DNA of 64,000 nt from Flavobacteriales bacterium. Lineage in GTDB: Bacteria; Bacteroidota; Bacteroidia; Flavobacteriales_D; Sanyastnellaceae. A program made the position numbers and the translations under genes. The notes beneath the pieces were generated by a model. The model did not search any database. It was not told the origin of the DNA and saw only the letters and a list, made by a program, of their open reading frames with translations. Positions 41,974 to 50,849 of this stretch are shown piece after piece. The DNA lies in the NCBI GenBank assembly GCA_002862785.1, contig PKDZ01000040.1, positions 61,832 to 125,831 of the forward strand. Reading direction: 5' to 3'. How positions within the stretch are numbered: position 1 is the stretch's first letter; every line of letters begins with the position of its first letter.

Positions 41974-44900
41974 TCACCGTTCCGGACCGTACGCTTCGAG
42001 AAGCAGGTCGAGGATGTCCGTGGCCGATTGGACCACCGGTGTTCCCGGGCCGAAAATGGCCGTGGCTCCTGAATCATACAGGGACGCATAGTCTTCCCGG
42101 GGAATCACGCCCCCGACGACGATCAGCATGTCTTCGCGTCCATGGGTCCGCAGGGCCTCGACAAGGGCGGGAACCAGGACGAGATGCCCGGCGGCCAAAG
42201 TGGACACGCCCACCACATGGACGTCGTTCTCCACAGCCTGACGGGCCACTTCCTCTGGAGTCTGGAACAGAGAGCCCAAGTCCACATCGAACCCAAGATC
42301 CGCGAAGGCGCTGGCGATCACCTTGGCACCACGGTCGTGGCCGTCCTGGCCCATCTTGGCCACGAGAATTCGGGGCTGTCTGCCCTCCATGTCCGCAAAC
42401 CGTTTGGCTTTCTCCACCGCCATTCTGAATTCCTCCCGCTCACCGAGCTGTTTCCGGAAAATACCCCGCACCGGACGAACCACGGGCACATGGCGTCCGA
42501 AGACCCGCTCGAGCGCATCGGAAATCTCTCCCAGGGTGCACCGCACCCGGGCTGCCTGAACTGCAGCCTTCAGAAGATTTCCATCCGACCGAGCGGCCGA
42601 TTCCATCGCATCCAATGCCCCGCGTACCTCCTCTTCATTTCGCTTGCCCCTCAGCGAGTGAAGACAATCAAGTTGACCCTGCAGAACGGTTTCATGCTCC
42701 ACTTTGAGCACCTCGAGGTTGTCGGGAGCTTGACCGGCGAAAAGGTTGAGTCCGATGATGCGGTCCAGACCCGCGTCAATCCGGGATTGCTTCTCCGCCG
42801 CTGCCGTCTCGATGCCCTGCATGGGCAGGCCAAGGTCAATGGCCCGCGGCATTCCTCCGGCTTTCTCCATCTCGTCGATGATGGCCTCGGCCCGCTTGAT
42901 GAGGTCCTGGGTCCGTTCGGCTACGGTCTCATCGCCACCGAGTGGATCCACCCACCGCGTGGTGCCCGCCTCCTCCTGCAGGATCAACTGGGTGTTCCGG
43001 GCAATGCGGGCGGAGTCTTCCGTCGGCAGGGCGATGGCCTCGTCCAGTGAATTCGTGTGCAGACTCTGCGTGCCGCCCCAAGCGGCGGCCAGGGCTTCGA
43101 TGGCCGTGCGGGAGACGTTGTTGAGTGGGTCCTGTTCCGTGAGCGTCCAACCACTGGTTTGGCAATGGGTTCGCAACATGGACGAGCGGGGATTCTTCGG
43201 TTGGAACTGGGCCATCTGCTGCGCCCACAGGACCCTTCCCGCCCTGAGTTTGGCCACCTCGGTCACGAGGTCCATGCCGATGCCCCAGAAAAAGCTCAAC
43301 CGTGGAGCGAACTGGTCCACCTTCAGGCCAGCTCCGATGCCCGCCTTCACATAGGACAAGCCATTGGCGATGGTGTAGGCGAGCTCCAACTCCGCGGTCG
43401 CCCCCGCCTCCTGCATGTGGTACCCCGAAATGCTGATGGAATTGAATTTCGGCATGTTCGCCGCGGTGTAGGCGAAAATGTCGCTGATGATGCGCATGCT
43501 CGGAGATGGCGGATAGATGAAGGTGTTCCGCACCATGAACTCCTTCAGGATGTCGTTCTGAATCGTGCCGGTGAGGTCGGAGCCGGAAACGCCCTGTTCC
43601 TCGGCCGCCACGATGTAGAAAGCCATGATGGGCAACACGGCGCCATTCATGGTCATGGAGACGCTCATCCGATCCAGCGGAATGCCCTCGAACAACCGCT
43701 TCATGTCCTCCACGCTGTCGATGGCCACGCCGGCCTTTCCCACGTCGCCTGACACCCTCGGGTGGTCGCTGTCATACCCACGGTGGGTGGCCAGATCGAA
43801 CGCCACGCTGAGCCCCTTCTGCCCTTCGGCCAAGTTCTTTCGATAAAAGGCATTGGACGCCTCCGCCGTGCTGAAGCCCGCGTACTGTCGAATGGTCCAA
43901 GGACGCTGGGTGTACATGCTGGCATACGGTCCTCTCAAGTATGGTGGGCGGCCAGCCATGGCGGCTTCTTCGCCTGACGAACCCTCTCCGGCTGACGGGG
44001 TATCCACTTCGACAGGATCGATGGGCTCCATCGGTTGCCCCACCAGGTCGCGGGAGCGTTGGTCTCCCCAAGCGGCCAGATGACGGTCTACGGCGGTCAT
44101 CAGGGACTCGGCCAGGGCGTCCACCACAGGAGACACCAAGGCCCGCGGATGGGCCAGTCCAGACTCTTCCCTCAACAGGTGGAGCGCATTGCGGGACCAC
44201 TTGGCCGCATCTGGCAAATCGGATGCCGTTCCCTCGGGGTCCGGACGACCGGTCGCAATTGCATCCAAACCGGACAGCACACCGGCGGCGGAGGAGGTGA
44301 CGAGACGAATCAGATTGTCCCGACCGGAATCCCGAGACAGCCCGCTGGCATCGGGTACGGCACGCAGGCGGGGCCAGTCCTCCTCACCGACCCTGTCGGC
44401 CACGAGCCGTTTGAGAGCTTCGCTCTGGGCGAGCGCCACCACAGGGTCGCGGTCCAGAGTCAGGTCGAGGCTAATGCCGCCCGCATGGCCCAATGCCGTC
44501 ATGGCCTCCTCCAACGCCCGTATCAGCAGGGCCAACCTCGCCGAACGGGTATTGCCGGAACAGGCGTCATCCGAAATGAGGCAAACACGCAAATCCCGGC
44601 GCCCCATGGATTCGAGTGCTTGGCGATGAGCGGACAAATCCCCACCGGACCACCAGTCGAGCAACACTCCTCCCCCGACGGGAAGGCCTGCGGGATCCAC
44701 GTCGGTCTCGAGGGCCATGTCGCGCACCCATTCGATGTCGACATACTCCCGGATGACTCCGTCGAGCCAGACCGCCGGGCGGTCACACCCGATGAGGCGG
44801 ATGGCCTCCGCCCCGCCGATGAGGGCCGGCATGACCGCATCCGCGGAATGGACATCTTCAGAAAGTTGCCAGGGAACCGGCGACTCGGGACGGACCGATC

Positions 44901-45054
44901 GCACAGTCCGGTGGGGATGGTGGGCCGGAAGGACAATTTCACCATCGTCCAGCCGCACGTGGGTTCGGGGAGGATCGTCTCCCCTCCATGCGGCGACCAC
45001 GGCTTGCGTCCATGACGGCCAACCGTCCTGAGGCGAGGATGCTCCGGATTCCAT
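41974..45054 (-). CDS. mutAB: Single-chain methylmalonyl-CoA mutase: MutA-like domain fused to MutB
   Basis: A 1026-residue protein. Residues ~370-1026 are a complete Mut[79 protein letters not shown], and a C-terminal B12 domain with [25 protein letters not shown], whose His binds cobalt from below. Residues ~1-345 resemble the MutA small-subunit barrel ([20 protein letters not shown]) but lack MutA's own B12-like domain. A linker rich in S, G, E ([15 protein letters not shown]-like, ~350-365) joins them. The enzyme interconverts methylmalonyl-CoA and succinyl-CoA, using adenosylcobalamin. In most Bacteroidota mutA and mutB are separate genes. No MeaB/ArgK gene is adjacent. TAACTTGC ends 4 nt before ATG. 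Confidence 0.9.
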   Translation of the reverse strand: MESGASSPQDGWPSWTQAVVAAWRGDDPPRTHVRLDDGEIVLPAHHPHRTVRSVRPESPVPWQLSEDVHSADAVMPALIGGAEAIRLIGCDRPAVWLDGVIREYVDIEWVRDMALETDVDPAGLPVGGGVLLDWWSGGDLSAHRQALESMGRRDLRVCLISDDACSGNTRSARLALLIRALEEAMTALGHAGGISLDLTLDRDPVVALAQSEALKRLVADRVGEEDWPRLRAVPDASGLSRDSGRDNLIRLVTSSAAGVLSGLDAIATGRPDPEGTASDLPDAAKWSRNALHLLREESGLAHPRALVSPVVDALAESLMTAVDRHLAAWGDQRSRDLVGQPMEPIDPVEVDTPSAGEGSSGEEAAMAGRPPYLRGPYASMYTQRPWTIRQYAGFSTAEASNAFYRKNLAEGQKGLSVAFDLATHRGYDSDHPRVSGDVGKAGVAIDSVEDMKRLFEGIPLDRMSVSMTMNGAVLPIMAFYIVAAEEQGVSGSDLTGTIQNDILKEFMVRNTFIYPPSPSMRIISDIFAYTAANMPKFNSISISGYHMQEAGATAELELAYTIANGLSYVKAGIGAGLKVDQFAPRLSFFWGIGMDLVTEVAKLRAGRVLWAQQMAQFQPKNPRSSMLRTHCQTSGWTLTEQDPLNNVSRTAIEALAAAWGGTQSLHTNSLDEAIALPTEDSARIARNTQLILQEEAGTTRWVDPLGGDETVAERTQDLIKRAEAIIDEMEKAGGMPRAIDLGLPMQGIETAAAEKQSRIDAGLDRIIGLNLFAGQAPDNLEVLKVEHETVLQGQLDCLHSLRGKRNEEEVRGALDAMESAARSDGNLLKAAVQAARVRCTLGEISDALERVFGRHVPVVRPVRGIFRKQLGEREEFRMAVEKAKRFADMEGRQPRILVAKMGQDGHDRGAKVIASAFADLGFDVDLGSLFQTPEEVARQAVENDVHVVGVSTLAAGHLVLVPALVEALRTHGREDMLIVVGGVIPREDYASLYDSGATAIFGPGTPVVQSATDILDLLLEAYGPER

Positions 45055-45058
45055 GCCG

Positions 45059-45066
45059 GCAAGTTA
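45059..45066 (-). promoter_or_regulatory. -7 element TAACTTGC, predicted leaderless mutAB start
   Basis: TAACTTGC on the minus strand ends exactly 4 nt before ATG 45054, in a 39-bp gap shared with the divergent csaA promoter. Confidence 0.55.
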
Positions 45067-45081
45067 ATCCGGGGCGCGGCC

Positions 45082-45089
45082 TAATTTCG
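45082..45089 (+). promoter_or_regulatory. -7 element TAATTTCG, predicted leaderless csaA start
   Basis: TAATTTCG (one mismatch) ends exactly 4 nt before ATG 45094. Confidence 0.6.
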
Positions 45090-45093
45090 GCCC

Positions 45094-45450
45094 ATGGACA
45101 GCCCATCGAGCCCTCTCCAGCCCACGGTGGACGTTTCGGTCTTCGCCGCCTCGGATTTGCGGGCCGGTACCATCCTCGAGGCGGAGCCGCTCGATCGGGC
45201 CCATCGGCCGGCCTATGTGCTCCGCATTGATTTCGGTCCCTTGGGCATCCTGAAATCGACGGCCCAGATCACGGTGGACCACAGCCCCGAAGACCTCGTC
45301 GGCCGAAAGGTGGTGGCCGTGGTCAACCTTCCACCCATGCAAGTCGGCCGGCACACGAGTCGATGCCTTGTCCTCGGCGCCGTCCACGGCCCGCATGTGG
45401 GCCTGCTCTCCGTCCCCGACACCGTGCCCGACGGCACCCGAATCCACTGA
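45094..45450 (+). CDS. csaA: CsaA-type tRNA-binding-domain protein
   Basis: A 118-residue stand-alone tRNA-binding (EMAP/OB-fold) protein. The family pattern is clear: VFAASDLRAGTILEAEPLDRAHRPAYVLRIDFGPLGILKSTAQITVDHSPEDLVGRKVVAVVNLPPMQVGRHTSRCLVLGA. CsaA-like dimers bind tRNA or have chaperone-like activity. Length is close to the usual 110. It has its own promoter-like element and lies just upstream of a HAD phosphatase (4-nt gap), likely in one transcript. Confidence 0.92.
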   Translation: MDSPSSPLQPTVDVSVFAASDLRAGTILEAEPLDRAHRPAYVLRIDFGPLGILKSTAQITVDHSPEDLVGRKVVAVVNLPPMQVGRHTSRCLVLGAVHGPHVGLLSVPDTVPDGTRIH

Positions 45451-45454
45451 GATC

Positions 45455-45979
45455 ATGGAACTGGACATTCCCACACCCGCCATGGGCAAGGCCATCCTGC
45501 TGGACCGCGACGGCATCATCAACCACGACCCCGGCGATTACACGACGTCGGTCGACGAATTCCACATCCTGCCCACCGTCCTCGACGCCCTCAAACAATG
45601 GAAATCCGCCGGATACAAGCTCATCCTGATCACCAACCAGGGCGGCATCGCCAAGGGACGCTACGGGCATCGAGAAGTGGGCGAGATTCATGCCGTCCTT
45701 CAGTCGGCCTGTGAGGCGGCTGGGGCCCCGCTCGACGACATCTTTTACAGCCCCCATCACCCGGACTTCGGGGCCAGCTTGAGCCGCAAACCGGGGTCGC
45801 TCATGGTGGAGAAGGCCCTCGCTAAGCATCGGCTGAATCCCGACGCCTGTTGGATGTTCGGAGACAAGGCCCGGGACATCGAATGCGCCCTTGGGGCCGG
45901 CGTCCGGCACGGCGTCCTCGTCGAACCCAATGCGCCCCTCGGACAATGGGCCTCCCTGCCGCTGGGTGGGTGGGGTTAA
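45455..45979 (+). CDS. HAD-IIIA phosphatase, GmhB/HisB-N-like but without zinc-site cysteines
   Basis: A 174-residue HAD phosphatase. Motif I is ILLDRDGIINHDPGDY (Asp nucleophile and DxDG), motif II LITNQGGIAKGRY, motif III RKPGSLMVEKA and motif IV MFGDKARDIECALGAGV. In GmhB and HisB-N the loop before motif III has a zinc-binding Cys cluster; here it reads FYSPHHPDFGASLSRKPG, with Ser where Cys is expected, so zinc is probably absent. GmhB removes phosphate from heptose bisphosphate in LPS core synthesis; whether this protein does so is open. The TAA stop at 45977 forms part of the next gene's -7 element. Confidence 0.85.
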   Translation: MELDIPTPAMGKAILLDRDGIINHDPGDYTTSVDEFHILPTVLDALKQWKSAGYKLILITNQGGIAKGRYGHREVGEIHAVLQSACEAAGAPLDDIFYSPHHPDFGASLSRKPGSLMVEKALAKHRLNPDACWMFGDKARDIECALGAGVRHGVLVEPNAPLGQWASLPLGGWG

Positions 45980-45984
45980 CTTTG
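45977..45984 (+). promoter_or_regulatory. Consensus -7 element TAACTTTG overlapping the upstream stop codon
   Basis: Exact TAnnTTTG whose TAA is the stop codon of the HAD gene; it ends 7 nt before TTG 45992. Confidence 0.6.
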
Positions 45985-45991
45985 CGGCGTC

Positions 45992-46843
45992 TTGCCCCAC
46001 ATTCTCCACAACGGCCACCTTCTCCCGGAATCCTCGGGGGTTCCCATCCGGAACCGGGGATTCCTCTTTGCGGACGGCATCTTCGAGACCATCCGCATTG
46101 CCCACGGCAAGCCGTTGTTCCTAGAGGATCACCACAAGCGCATCCGAGAAGGGCTCAAAGCCCACCGCATTGATGCACCGCTCGGCTTCACACCTGCGAG
46201 CATCGAGCAGGACATCCGAACCCTGCTCGACGCCGAAGGCATCACCGGTGGCGCCCGCGTCCGCCTCACCCTGACGCGCAGCGGAGAGGGGTTCTACACA
46301 CCAGAGGACAGTGCGCTCGATGTGATCATGGTGGCCGCGCCCGTGGACACGGAAGGCTATGTCCTGAACGACAAGGGATGGTCCACGGACATCTATCCCG
46401 AAATGAAGTGCACGCCCAACCACCTCTCCCGGTTCAAGAACATCGCGTCCAACCTCTACGTGCAAAGCGGCATCTGGGCTCGAGCCAATGGCCTCGACAC
46501 CGCCCTCATCCAGAATGACCGGATGGGCATCATTGAGGGCACATCCTCCAACCTCTTCCTCGTTTCCAACGGAGTGCTGTACACGCCAGGCATCGACTCC
46601 GGCGCGACCGCCGGTGTGTTGCGGACGCAGGTCATCAACCTTGCGCTGGCCTCGGGCATGAAGGTCTACGAATGCAACCTCACACCGCAGAATCTTCTTG
46701 TGGCCGACGAAGTCTTCCTCACCAATGTCGTCCAAGGACTGCGCTGGGTGGGCAGTTACCGGACCAAGCGCTACTTCAACGGAGCCACCACCGAACTCGT
46801 GGACCGGCTCAACAGGCACATCCTCTCGGAGATTCAGGCCTGA
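45992..46843 (+). CDS. Class IV (branched-chain/D-amino acid/ADC lyase type) PLP aminotransferase
   Basis: A 283-residue fold-type IV PLP enzyme. Start is TTG 45992 (MPHILHNGHLLPESS), with an exact -7 element 7 nt upstream. Conserved features: NRGFLFADGIFETIRIAHGKPLFLEDHHKRI, the PLP lysine in HLSRFKNIASNLYVQSG, and IIEGTSSNLFLVSNGVLYTP for cofactor phosphate binding. The family includes IlvE, D-amino acid transaminase and aminodeoxychorismate lyase (PabC). folP lies 3 kb away, which slightly favours PabC, but no pabA/pabB is in the window, so substrate is unassigned. Confidence 0.85.
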   Translation: MPHILHNGHLLPESSGVPIRNRGFLFADGIFETIRIAHGKPLFLEDHHKRIREGLKAHRIDAPLGFTPASIEQDIRTLLDAEGITGGARVRLTLTRSGEGFYTPEDSALDVIMVAAPVDTEGYVLNDKGWSTDIYPEMKCTPNHLSRFKNIASNLYVQSGIWARANGLDTALIQNDRMGIIEGTSSNLFLVSNGVLYTPGIDSGATAGVLRTQVINLALASGMKVYECNLTPQNLLVADEVFLTNVVQGLRWVGSYRTKRYFNGATTELVDRLNRHILSEIQA

Positions 46844-47832
46844 GCCGCCCGCGGATCCATCCAGCGATAGGCGACATCGGTCAATGCATTGACGCAGACG
46901 AAAACGAAGCTCACCACGAGCACACCGCCCATCACGACCGGCAAGTCCTGCTGCTCGAGCGCATCGAACAGAAGAAAGCCCAGCCCCTTCCAGCCGAACA
47001 CGAATTCCACGAACACCGCACCCGCGAGCAGTTGGGCGAGCCACCCGCTGGCCGAGGTGAGCACCGGATTCATGGCGTTTCGCAGGACATGCAAACGCAA
47101 GACTTCCCCTTCGGTGGCGCCAAAAGCCCGGGCAGTCCGCACGTGTGGCGAAGCGAGGACTTCGTTGGCCGCACTTCTCGTCAATTGAGCGAGGACAGCC
47201 AAGGGCCGGATGCCCAGCGTCAAAGCCGGCAGGATCAAATGACGCCAACGGAGGACCTTTCTCCCCTCCTCGTCGAGGTCCCACAGGCTTCCCGTGAGGG
47301 GCAGTCCAGTCCAAGCGCCCCATTGAACGGAAAACAGATAGCCGACCAGCACCGCGGCGAAGAAACTCGGTGCCGACATGCCCAGTACGCTTCCCCCGAC
47401 CACCACGCGGTCAAACGTGCCCCCGGGATTGCGCGTGGCCAGTAGACCCATTGGAATGCCGATGGCCAAGGCAAAGGCGAGGGCCGTCAAGGCAAGAAGG
47501 ATGGTGCCCGGCAAGGCTTCTGCGATGAGGGCCATCACCGGTTCCTGTCGCACGAAGCTCTCGCCGAGAGAAGGCCACCGGAGACCCCAACCCTCCGCCG
47601 TCGGACCGAGGGGACTCAGGTCGCCCAAAGCGTTCAAGTAGCGTTCAGACCAAGGCCGATCCAAGCCGAAGCGGGCTCGCAAATCAGCGATGATCTCTTC
47701 GTCGGCCTGTTGTCCGGCGAGTTGTCGTGCCGGATCGGGAATCGCGGTGAACACCAGGAACACAAGGGTAAAGCTGCCCCAGAGGACCGCCAGGCCCCGC
47801 AGCCCTTTGCGCACCGTGTTCCCGCCCATCAT
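46834..47832 (-). CDS. ABC transporter permease, DppB/OppB family (solitary)
   Basis: A 332-residue membrane protein of the binding-protein-dependent permease family: N-terminal helix (GLAVLWGSFTLVFLVF), a periplasmic ARQLAGQQADEEIIADLRARFGLDRPWSERYL segment typical of DppB/OppB, and a cytoplasmic EAA-like loop LRLHVLRNAMNPVLTS. Such permeases work with a second permease, two ATPases and a peptide- or nickel-binding protein; none is encoded nearby, so it is an orphan, as often seen in Bacteroidota. It overlaps the DoxX gene by one base (TGATG) and the aminotransferase 3' end by 10 nt, convergently. Confidence 0.85.
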   Translation of the reverse strand: MMGGNTVRKGLRGLAVLWGSFTLVFLVFTAIPDPARQLAGQQADEEIIADLRARFGLDRPWSERYLNALGDLSPLGPTAEGWGLRWPSLGESFVRQEPVMALIAEALPGTILLALTALAFALAIGIPMGLLATRNPGGTFDRVVVGGSVLGMSAPSFFAAVLVGYLFSVQWGAWTGLPLTGSLWDLDEEGRKVLRWRHLILPALTLGIRPLAVLAQLTRSAANEVLASPHVRTARAFGATEGEVLRLHVLRNAMNPVLTSASGWLAQLLAGAVFVEFVFGWKGLGFLLFDALEQQDLPVVMGGVLVVSFVFVCVNALTDVAYRWMDPRAAQA

Positions 47833-49211
47833 CAGCGTCCGCCCAACGCGTCGTCACAGTTGACGGGAATGTCCCGCCATGCCCACTTGTCGACCACGAT
47901 GCCATCCTTCAACAGGACAACACCTGGATTGCTCCGCACAATGATTTTCAGCTCGGTGGGATCCGTGGTGTAGAATGGATAGTCCGCGCCCTGCTCGGTC
48001 CGAAAGGCCTGCGCTTCTTCCGTCGTGGCCGGAGTGAGGGCCGCCACCCGCCAGCCTTTCGCCGCCGCAGCCGTGAACAGGGCATTGATTTCCGACTGGC
48101 CATGCGCTTCCGACGTGGCGAGGTCCTTGGATACGTGCCAGAGGGTGTAGCCTTCCGACAGCATGTCCGCCAGCCGGCTCTCGCTGTCGGCATCCGTCGC
48201 GTCCAGGTCAAAGATGAGGGGCTCGTATCCGTCGGAGACCTTCACCTCGATGGAATTGGCCCAGTCGGCCTCCGGGAATCGGGCTTTGAACGCCTCATCC
48301 TCCCACAGCTTTCCCGCCATGTAGCCGGATTGCATGATGACGGTGTCCGCTCCCGTTTCGGGGTGGAAGAACCGCACTTCCTTGTCGTAGACCGGTGGAT
48401 CCAAACCGAGTTCATCGGCCGACGCCATGTTCCGGTTCAGGTCCTCTCCCACCGCATAGGGTCGGTAATCCTTGACGGGCAGGTGCTGGAGCGTGTAGAC
48501 CTGGAAACCGAGGGCCACGACCAGCACACCGGCCGCCATGGCCCATTCCTTCTGTCCCCATACCCATCGGCGCCGCACGCCTTCCGCCGCGGCCAGCCCG
48601 AGGGCCAGGAACAGGGTCGGGAAGCCCCATTCCAGCATGACCTCTCCAAAAGCCCACGTAATCAGCAGGGCCGTGGCATACATCCACAGGGAGCGTTGGC
48701 GATCGTTGAGTGTGTATCCGCCGGTCCAAGCGCTCAGCAGGATGGGCAAGAGCAAAATCAGCAGGACCACATCCTTGAGGAAGCTTTCGTGCGGCGTGAG
48801 GGGAATGGCATTGCCGAAGCAGCCGCAACTGAGCACGCATTGGTTGGGAATCTCCACCTCGATGCCATTCTGGACAATGGTCTTGCTCCCGAACGGATCG
48901 CAGTGGTCCGTGTACCACGTGAGCCAAGTGAAGAACAGCATGAGCACCAAGGTCAAGGCGGTTGTCAGCCTGGGCAACGCTCCGACGAGCAGGGCCACAC
49001 CGAGCAGGACCTCTCCGATGGACGCCAGCATGCCCAACTCCAAGGCCCACGGTGTCCAAGCTTCGAGATTGAGGGCCCCGGGTTCGAAATACTCCTCCAG
49101 CTTGTACATGAAGCCGAGGGCATCGTTGATCTTGATCAGGCCGGAAACGACAAACAAGGCGCCGACCAGAACGCGGCAGACGTTGGCAACGGGAAGCAGA
49201 ATCTTGCGCAT
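47832..49211 (-). CDS. DoxX/BT_3928-type membrane protein with C-terminal periplasmic domain
   Basis: A 459-residue membrane protein. The first ~150 residues are a DoxX fold (VANVCRVLVGALFVVSGLIKINDALGFMYKLEEYF, LTTALTLVLMLFFTWLTWYTDHCDPFG) with a Cys-rich loop (PNQCVLSCGCFGNAIPLTP). Further helices follow at about 155-235, then a hydrophilic domain with a thioredoxin-like feel (ATTEEAQAFRTEQGADYPFYTTDPTELKIIVRSNPGVVLLKDGIVVDKWAW). That arrangement matches BT_3928-family Bacteroidota proteins, of unknown function, which usually sit near DUF1599 and folP, as here. Overlaps the ABC permease start. Confidence 0.85.
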   Translation of the reverse strand: MRKILLPVANVCRVLVGALFVVSGLIKINDALGFMYKLEEYFEPGALNLEAWTPWALELGMLASIGEVLLGVALLVGALPRLTTALTLVLMLFFTWLTWYTDHCDPFGSKTIVQNGIEVEIPNQCVLSCGCFGNAIPLTPHESFLKDVVLLILLLPILLSAWTGGYTLNDRQRSLWMYATALLITWAFGEVMLEWGFPTLFLALGLAAAEGVRRRWVWGQKEWAMAAGVLVVALGFQVYTLQHLPVKDYRPYAVGEDLNRNMASADELGLDPPVYDKEVRFFHPETGADTVIMQSGYMAGKLWEDEAFKARFPEADWANSIEVKVSDGYEPLIFDLDATDADSESRLADMLSEGYTLWHVSKDLATSEAHGQSEINALFTAAAAKGWRVAALTPATTEEAQAFRTEQGADYPFYTTDPTELKIIVRSNPGVVLLKDGIVVDKWAWRDIPVNCDDALGGR

Positions 49212-49281
49212 GGTGGATGGTTCCGGAAAGTTCGCTCCGATTCCATCTGGTTCAGCGCCCCCTTAACGGGCGATTAACACG

Positions 49282-49875
49282 TCAGGCGGTGGATTGCGTT
49301 GAGGCGAGGTGGATGAGTGCAAACAGGGCGTAATTGGCCATGTCCATGTAGCCGGCATCTGCGCCCTCGCTCACCTTGGCTCCGCCGTCGAGGTCCTCGA
49401 GCTGCTTGATGCGCAGCAACTTCATGAGAATCAGGTCGGTCAGGCTCGAGACGCGCATGTCGCGCCAGGCCTCTCCATAGTCGTGGTTTTTCCGCATCAT
49501 GAGGGACCGCGTCCGCTCCACCATTCCCCGGAACAGGCGCTCGGCATCCGCGGGCTCGAGCTCCATCGGGGTGTCATCCGGCAACTCCATTTGCAGCAGG
49601 GCCATCATGCAATAGTTGACGATCCCCACGAATTCGGGCTGGATGCCCTCGTCCACCTTGCGTTCTCCTCCTTCCTGCAGGGTCCGGATGCGCTGGGCCT
49701 TGATGAAGATCTGATCCGTCAGGGAACTGGGGCGCAGGATGCGCCACGCCGTCCCGTAGTCGTGCATCTTGTCGAGGAACAGGCCGGTGCACACCGCGAC
49801 CTGGGCATCGTATTGCTCCAAGGTCAAGGCGGGAATGCCGGTTGCGTCCATGTCGTGGGTTCCCTCTCCGCTCAT
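49282..49875 (-). CDS. DUF1599 duplicated-domain protein
   Basis: About 197 residues in two homologous halves, each with a KxHDYGxAWR and SSLTDxIxxKxxRIxxLE core: FLDKMHDYGTAWRILRPSSLTDQIFIKAQRIRTLQEGGERKVDEG, then MMRKNHDYGEAWRDMRVSSLTDLILMKLLRIKQLEDLDGGAKVSEG. This is DUF1599, seen across Bacteroidota next to folP; its role is unknown, possibly nucleotide-related by fold. ATG 49875 (MSGEGTHDMD) is preferred, 5 nt after GACCTTGC, over the TTG the ORF track uses. Divergent from folP. Confidence 0.85.
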   Translation of the reverse strand: MSGEGTHDMDATGIPALTLEQYDAQVAVCTGLFLDKMHDYGTAWRILRPSSLTDQIFIKAQRIRTLQEGGERKVDEGIQPEFVGIVNYCMMALLQMELPDDTPMELEPADAERLFRGMVERTRSLMMRKNHDYGEAWRDMRVSSLTDLILMKLLRIKQLEDLDGGAKVSEGADAGYMDMANYALFALIHLASTQSTA

Positions 49876-49981
49876 GGTCTGCAAGGTCCACTTCAGAGCC
49901 CGGGAAATGAAATGCCGTCCCCACCATCCACCCCGTCTTTTCCCACAAGTTGATGGTCTTCTTCTACTGCCCTTCCGGTTG

Positions 49982-49989
49982 CACCTTTG
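49982..49989 (+). promoter_or_regulatory. -7-like CACCTTTG before folP
   Basis: CACCTTTG matches TAnnTTTG except the first base and ends 8 nt before ATG 49998. Confidence 0.5.
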
Positions 49990-49997
49990 CCAGCGTC

Positions 49998-50849
49998 ATG
50001 GCCGACCCCTTTTCCCTCCGGGAACACCTCCACTCGACTGATGTCCCGCGGATCATGGGCATCCTCAACGCCACGCCGGATTCATTCCATGCCGGCAGTC
50101 GAGTGAGCGGGACCTCGGCGGCAGAACAGGCCCAGCGGATGGTGTCTGACGGGGCCTCCCTCCTCGATCTCGGCGGCCAGAGCAGCCGACCCGGAGCCGA
50201 GCGCATCGGCCCGGATGCCGAATGGGCGCGGGTTCAGCCTGCCCTCGAGTCCATCCGCGAGGTGCTCCCCGACGTGCCCATCAGTGTGGACACCTTTCAC
50301 GCCGAGGTGGCTCGCCGGGCACTGGATGCCGGAGCCGACATGGTCAATGACATCTCGGCGGGTGCATTGGATCCCGACCTGCCTCTGCTCGTCGCGGAAA
50401 GACAGGTCCCCTATGCCATCATGCACATGCAGGGCACGCCGGCAACCATGCAGGACCGTCCGCGGTATGACGATGTCATCCAAGACGTCCTGTCTCATCT
50501 CACAGAGCGCAGAGACCGCTTTCGTGAGATGGGCATCCATCAGCTGATGGTGGATCCCGGCTTCGGTTTTGGCAAGCGAATCGAGCACAATTACCGCCTG
50601 CTCGCCCATCTGCCTGACCTGCTCACCCTCGGCTGTCCATTGCTGATCGGAGTGAGCCGCAAATCCATGATCCACAAGGTGTTGGGCTGTACGGTTGGCG
50701 AAGCACTCAACGGCACCACCGCCCTCCATGCCTGGGCCCTCGACCGCGGTGCCCACTGGCTCCGGGTGCACGATGTCGCCCCGGCCATGGAATGCATCCG
50801 GCTTCACCAATACCTTCGGGACGCCGCTTCGGCACGCGACGATGATTGA
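49998..50849 (+). CDS. folP: Dihydropteroate synthase
   Basis: A 283-residue DHPS. Signature elements: MGILNATPDSFHAGSRV (loop 1), LLDLGGQSSRPGAERI, ISVDTFHAEVARRALDAGADMVNDIS, MHMQGTPATMQ, DPGFGFGKRIEHNYRLL and GVSRKSMIHK. It condenses 4-aminobenzoate with the pterin pyrophosphate in folate synthesis. I chose ATG 49998 (MADPFSLREH), 8 nt after CACCTTTG, over the ORF-track TTG 49950, because the upstream part lies before the promoter-like motif. folP overlaps cdaA by 8 nt, an arrangement frequent in Bacteroidota. Confidence 0.95.
   Translation: MADPFSLREHLHSTDVPRIMGILNATPDSFHAGSRVSGTSAAEQAQRMVSDGASLLDLGGQSSRPGAERIGPDAEWARVQPALESIREVLPDVPISVDTFHAEVARRALDAGADMVNDISAGALDPDLPLLVAERQVPYAIMHMQGTPATMQDRPRYDDVIQDVLSHLTERRDRFREMGIHQLMVDPGFGFGKRIEHNYRLLAHLPDLLTLGCPLLIGVSRKSMIHKVLGCTVGEALNGTTALHAWALDRGAHWLRVHDVAPAMECIRLHQYLRDAASARDDD

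Noticed and set aside
46834-47832. A complete peptide ABC-transport operon
   Set aside because: Only one permease is present; no ATPase, second permease or binding protein lies nearby.
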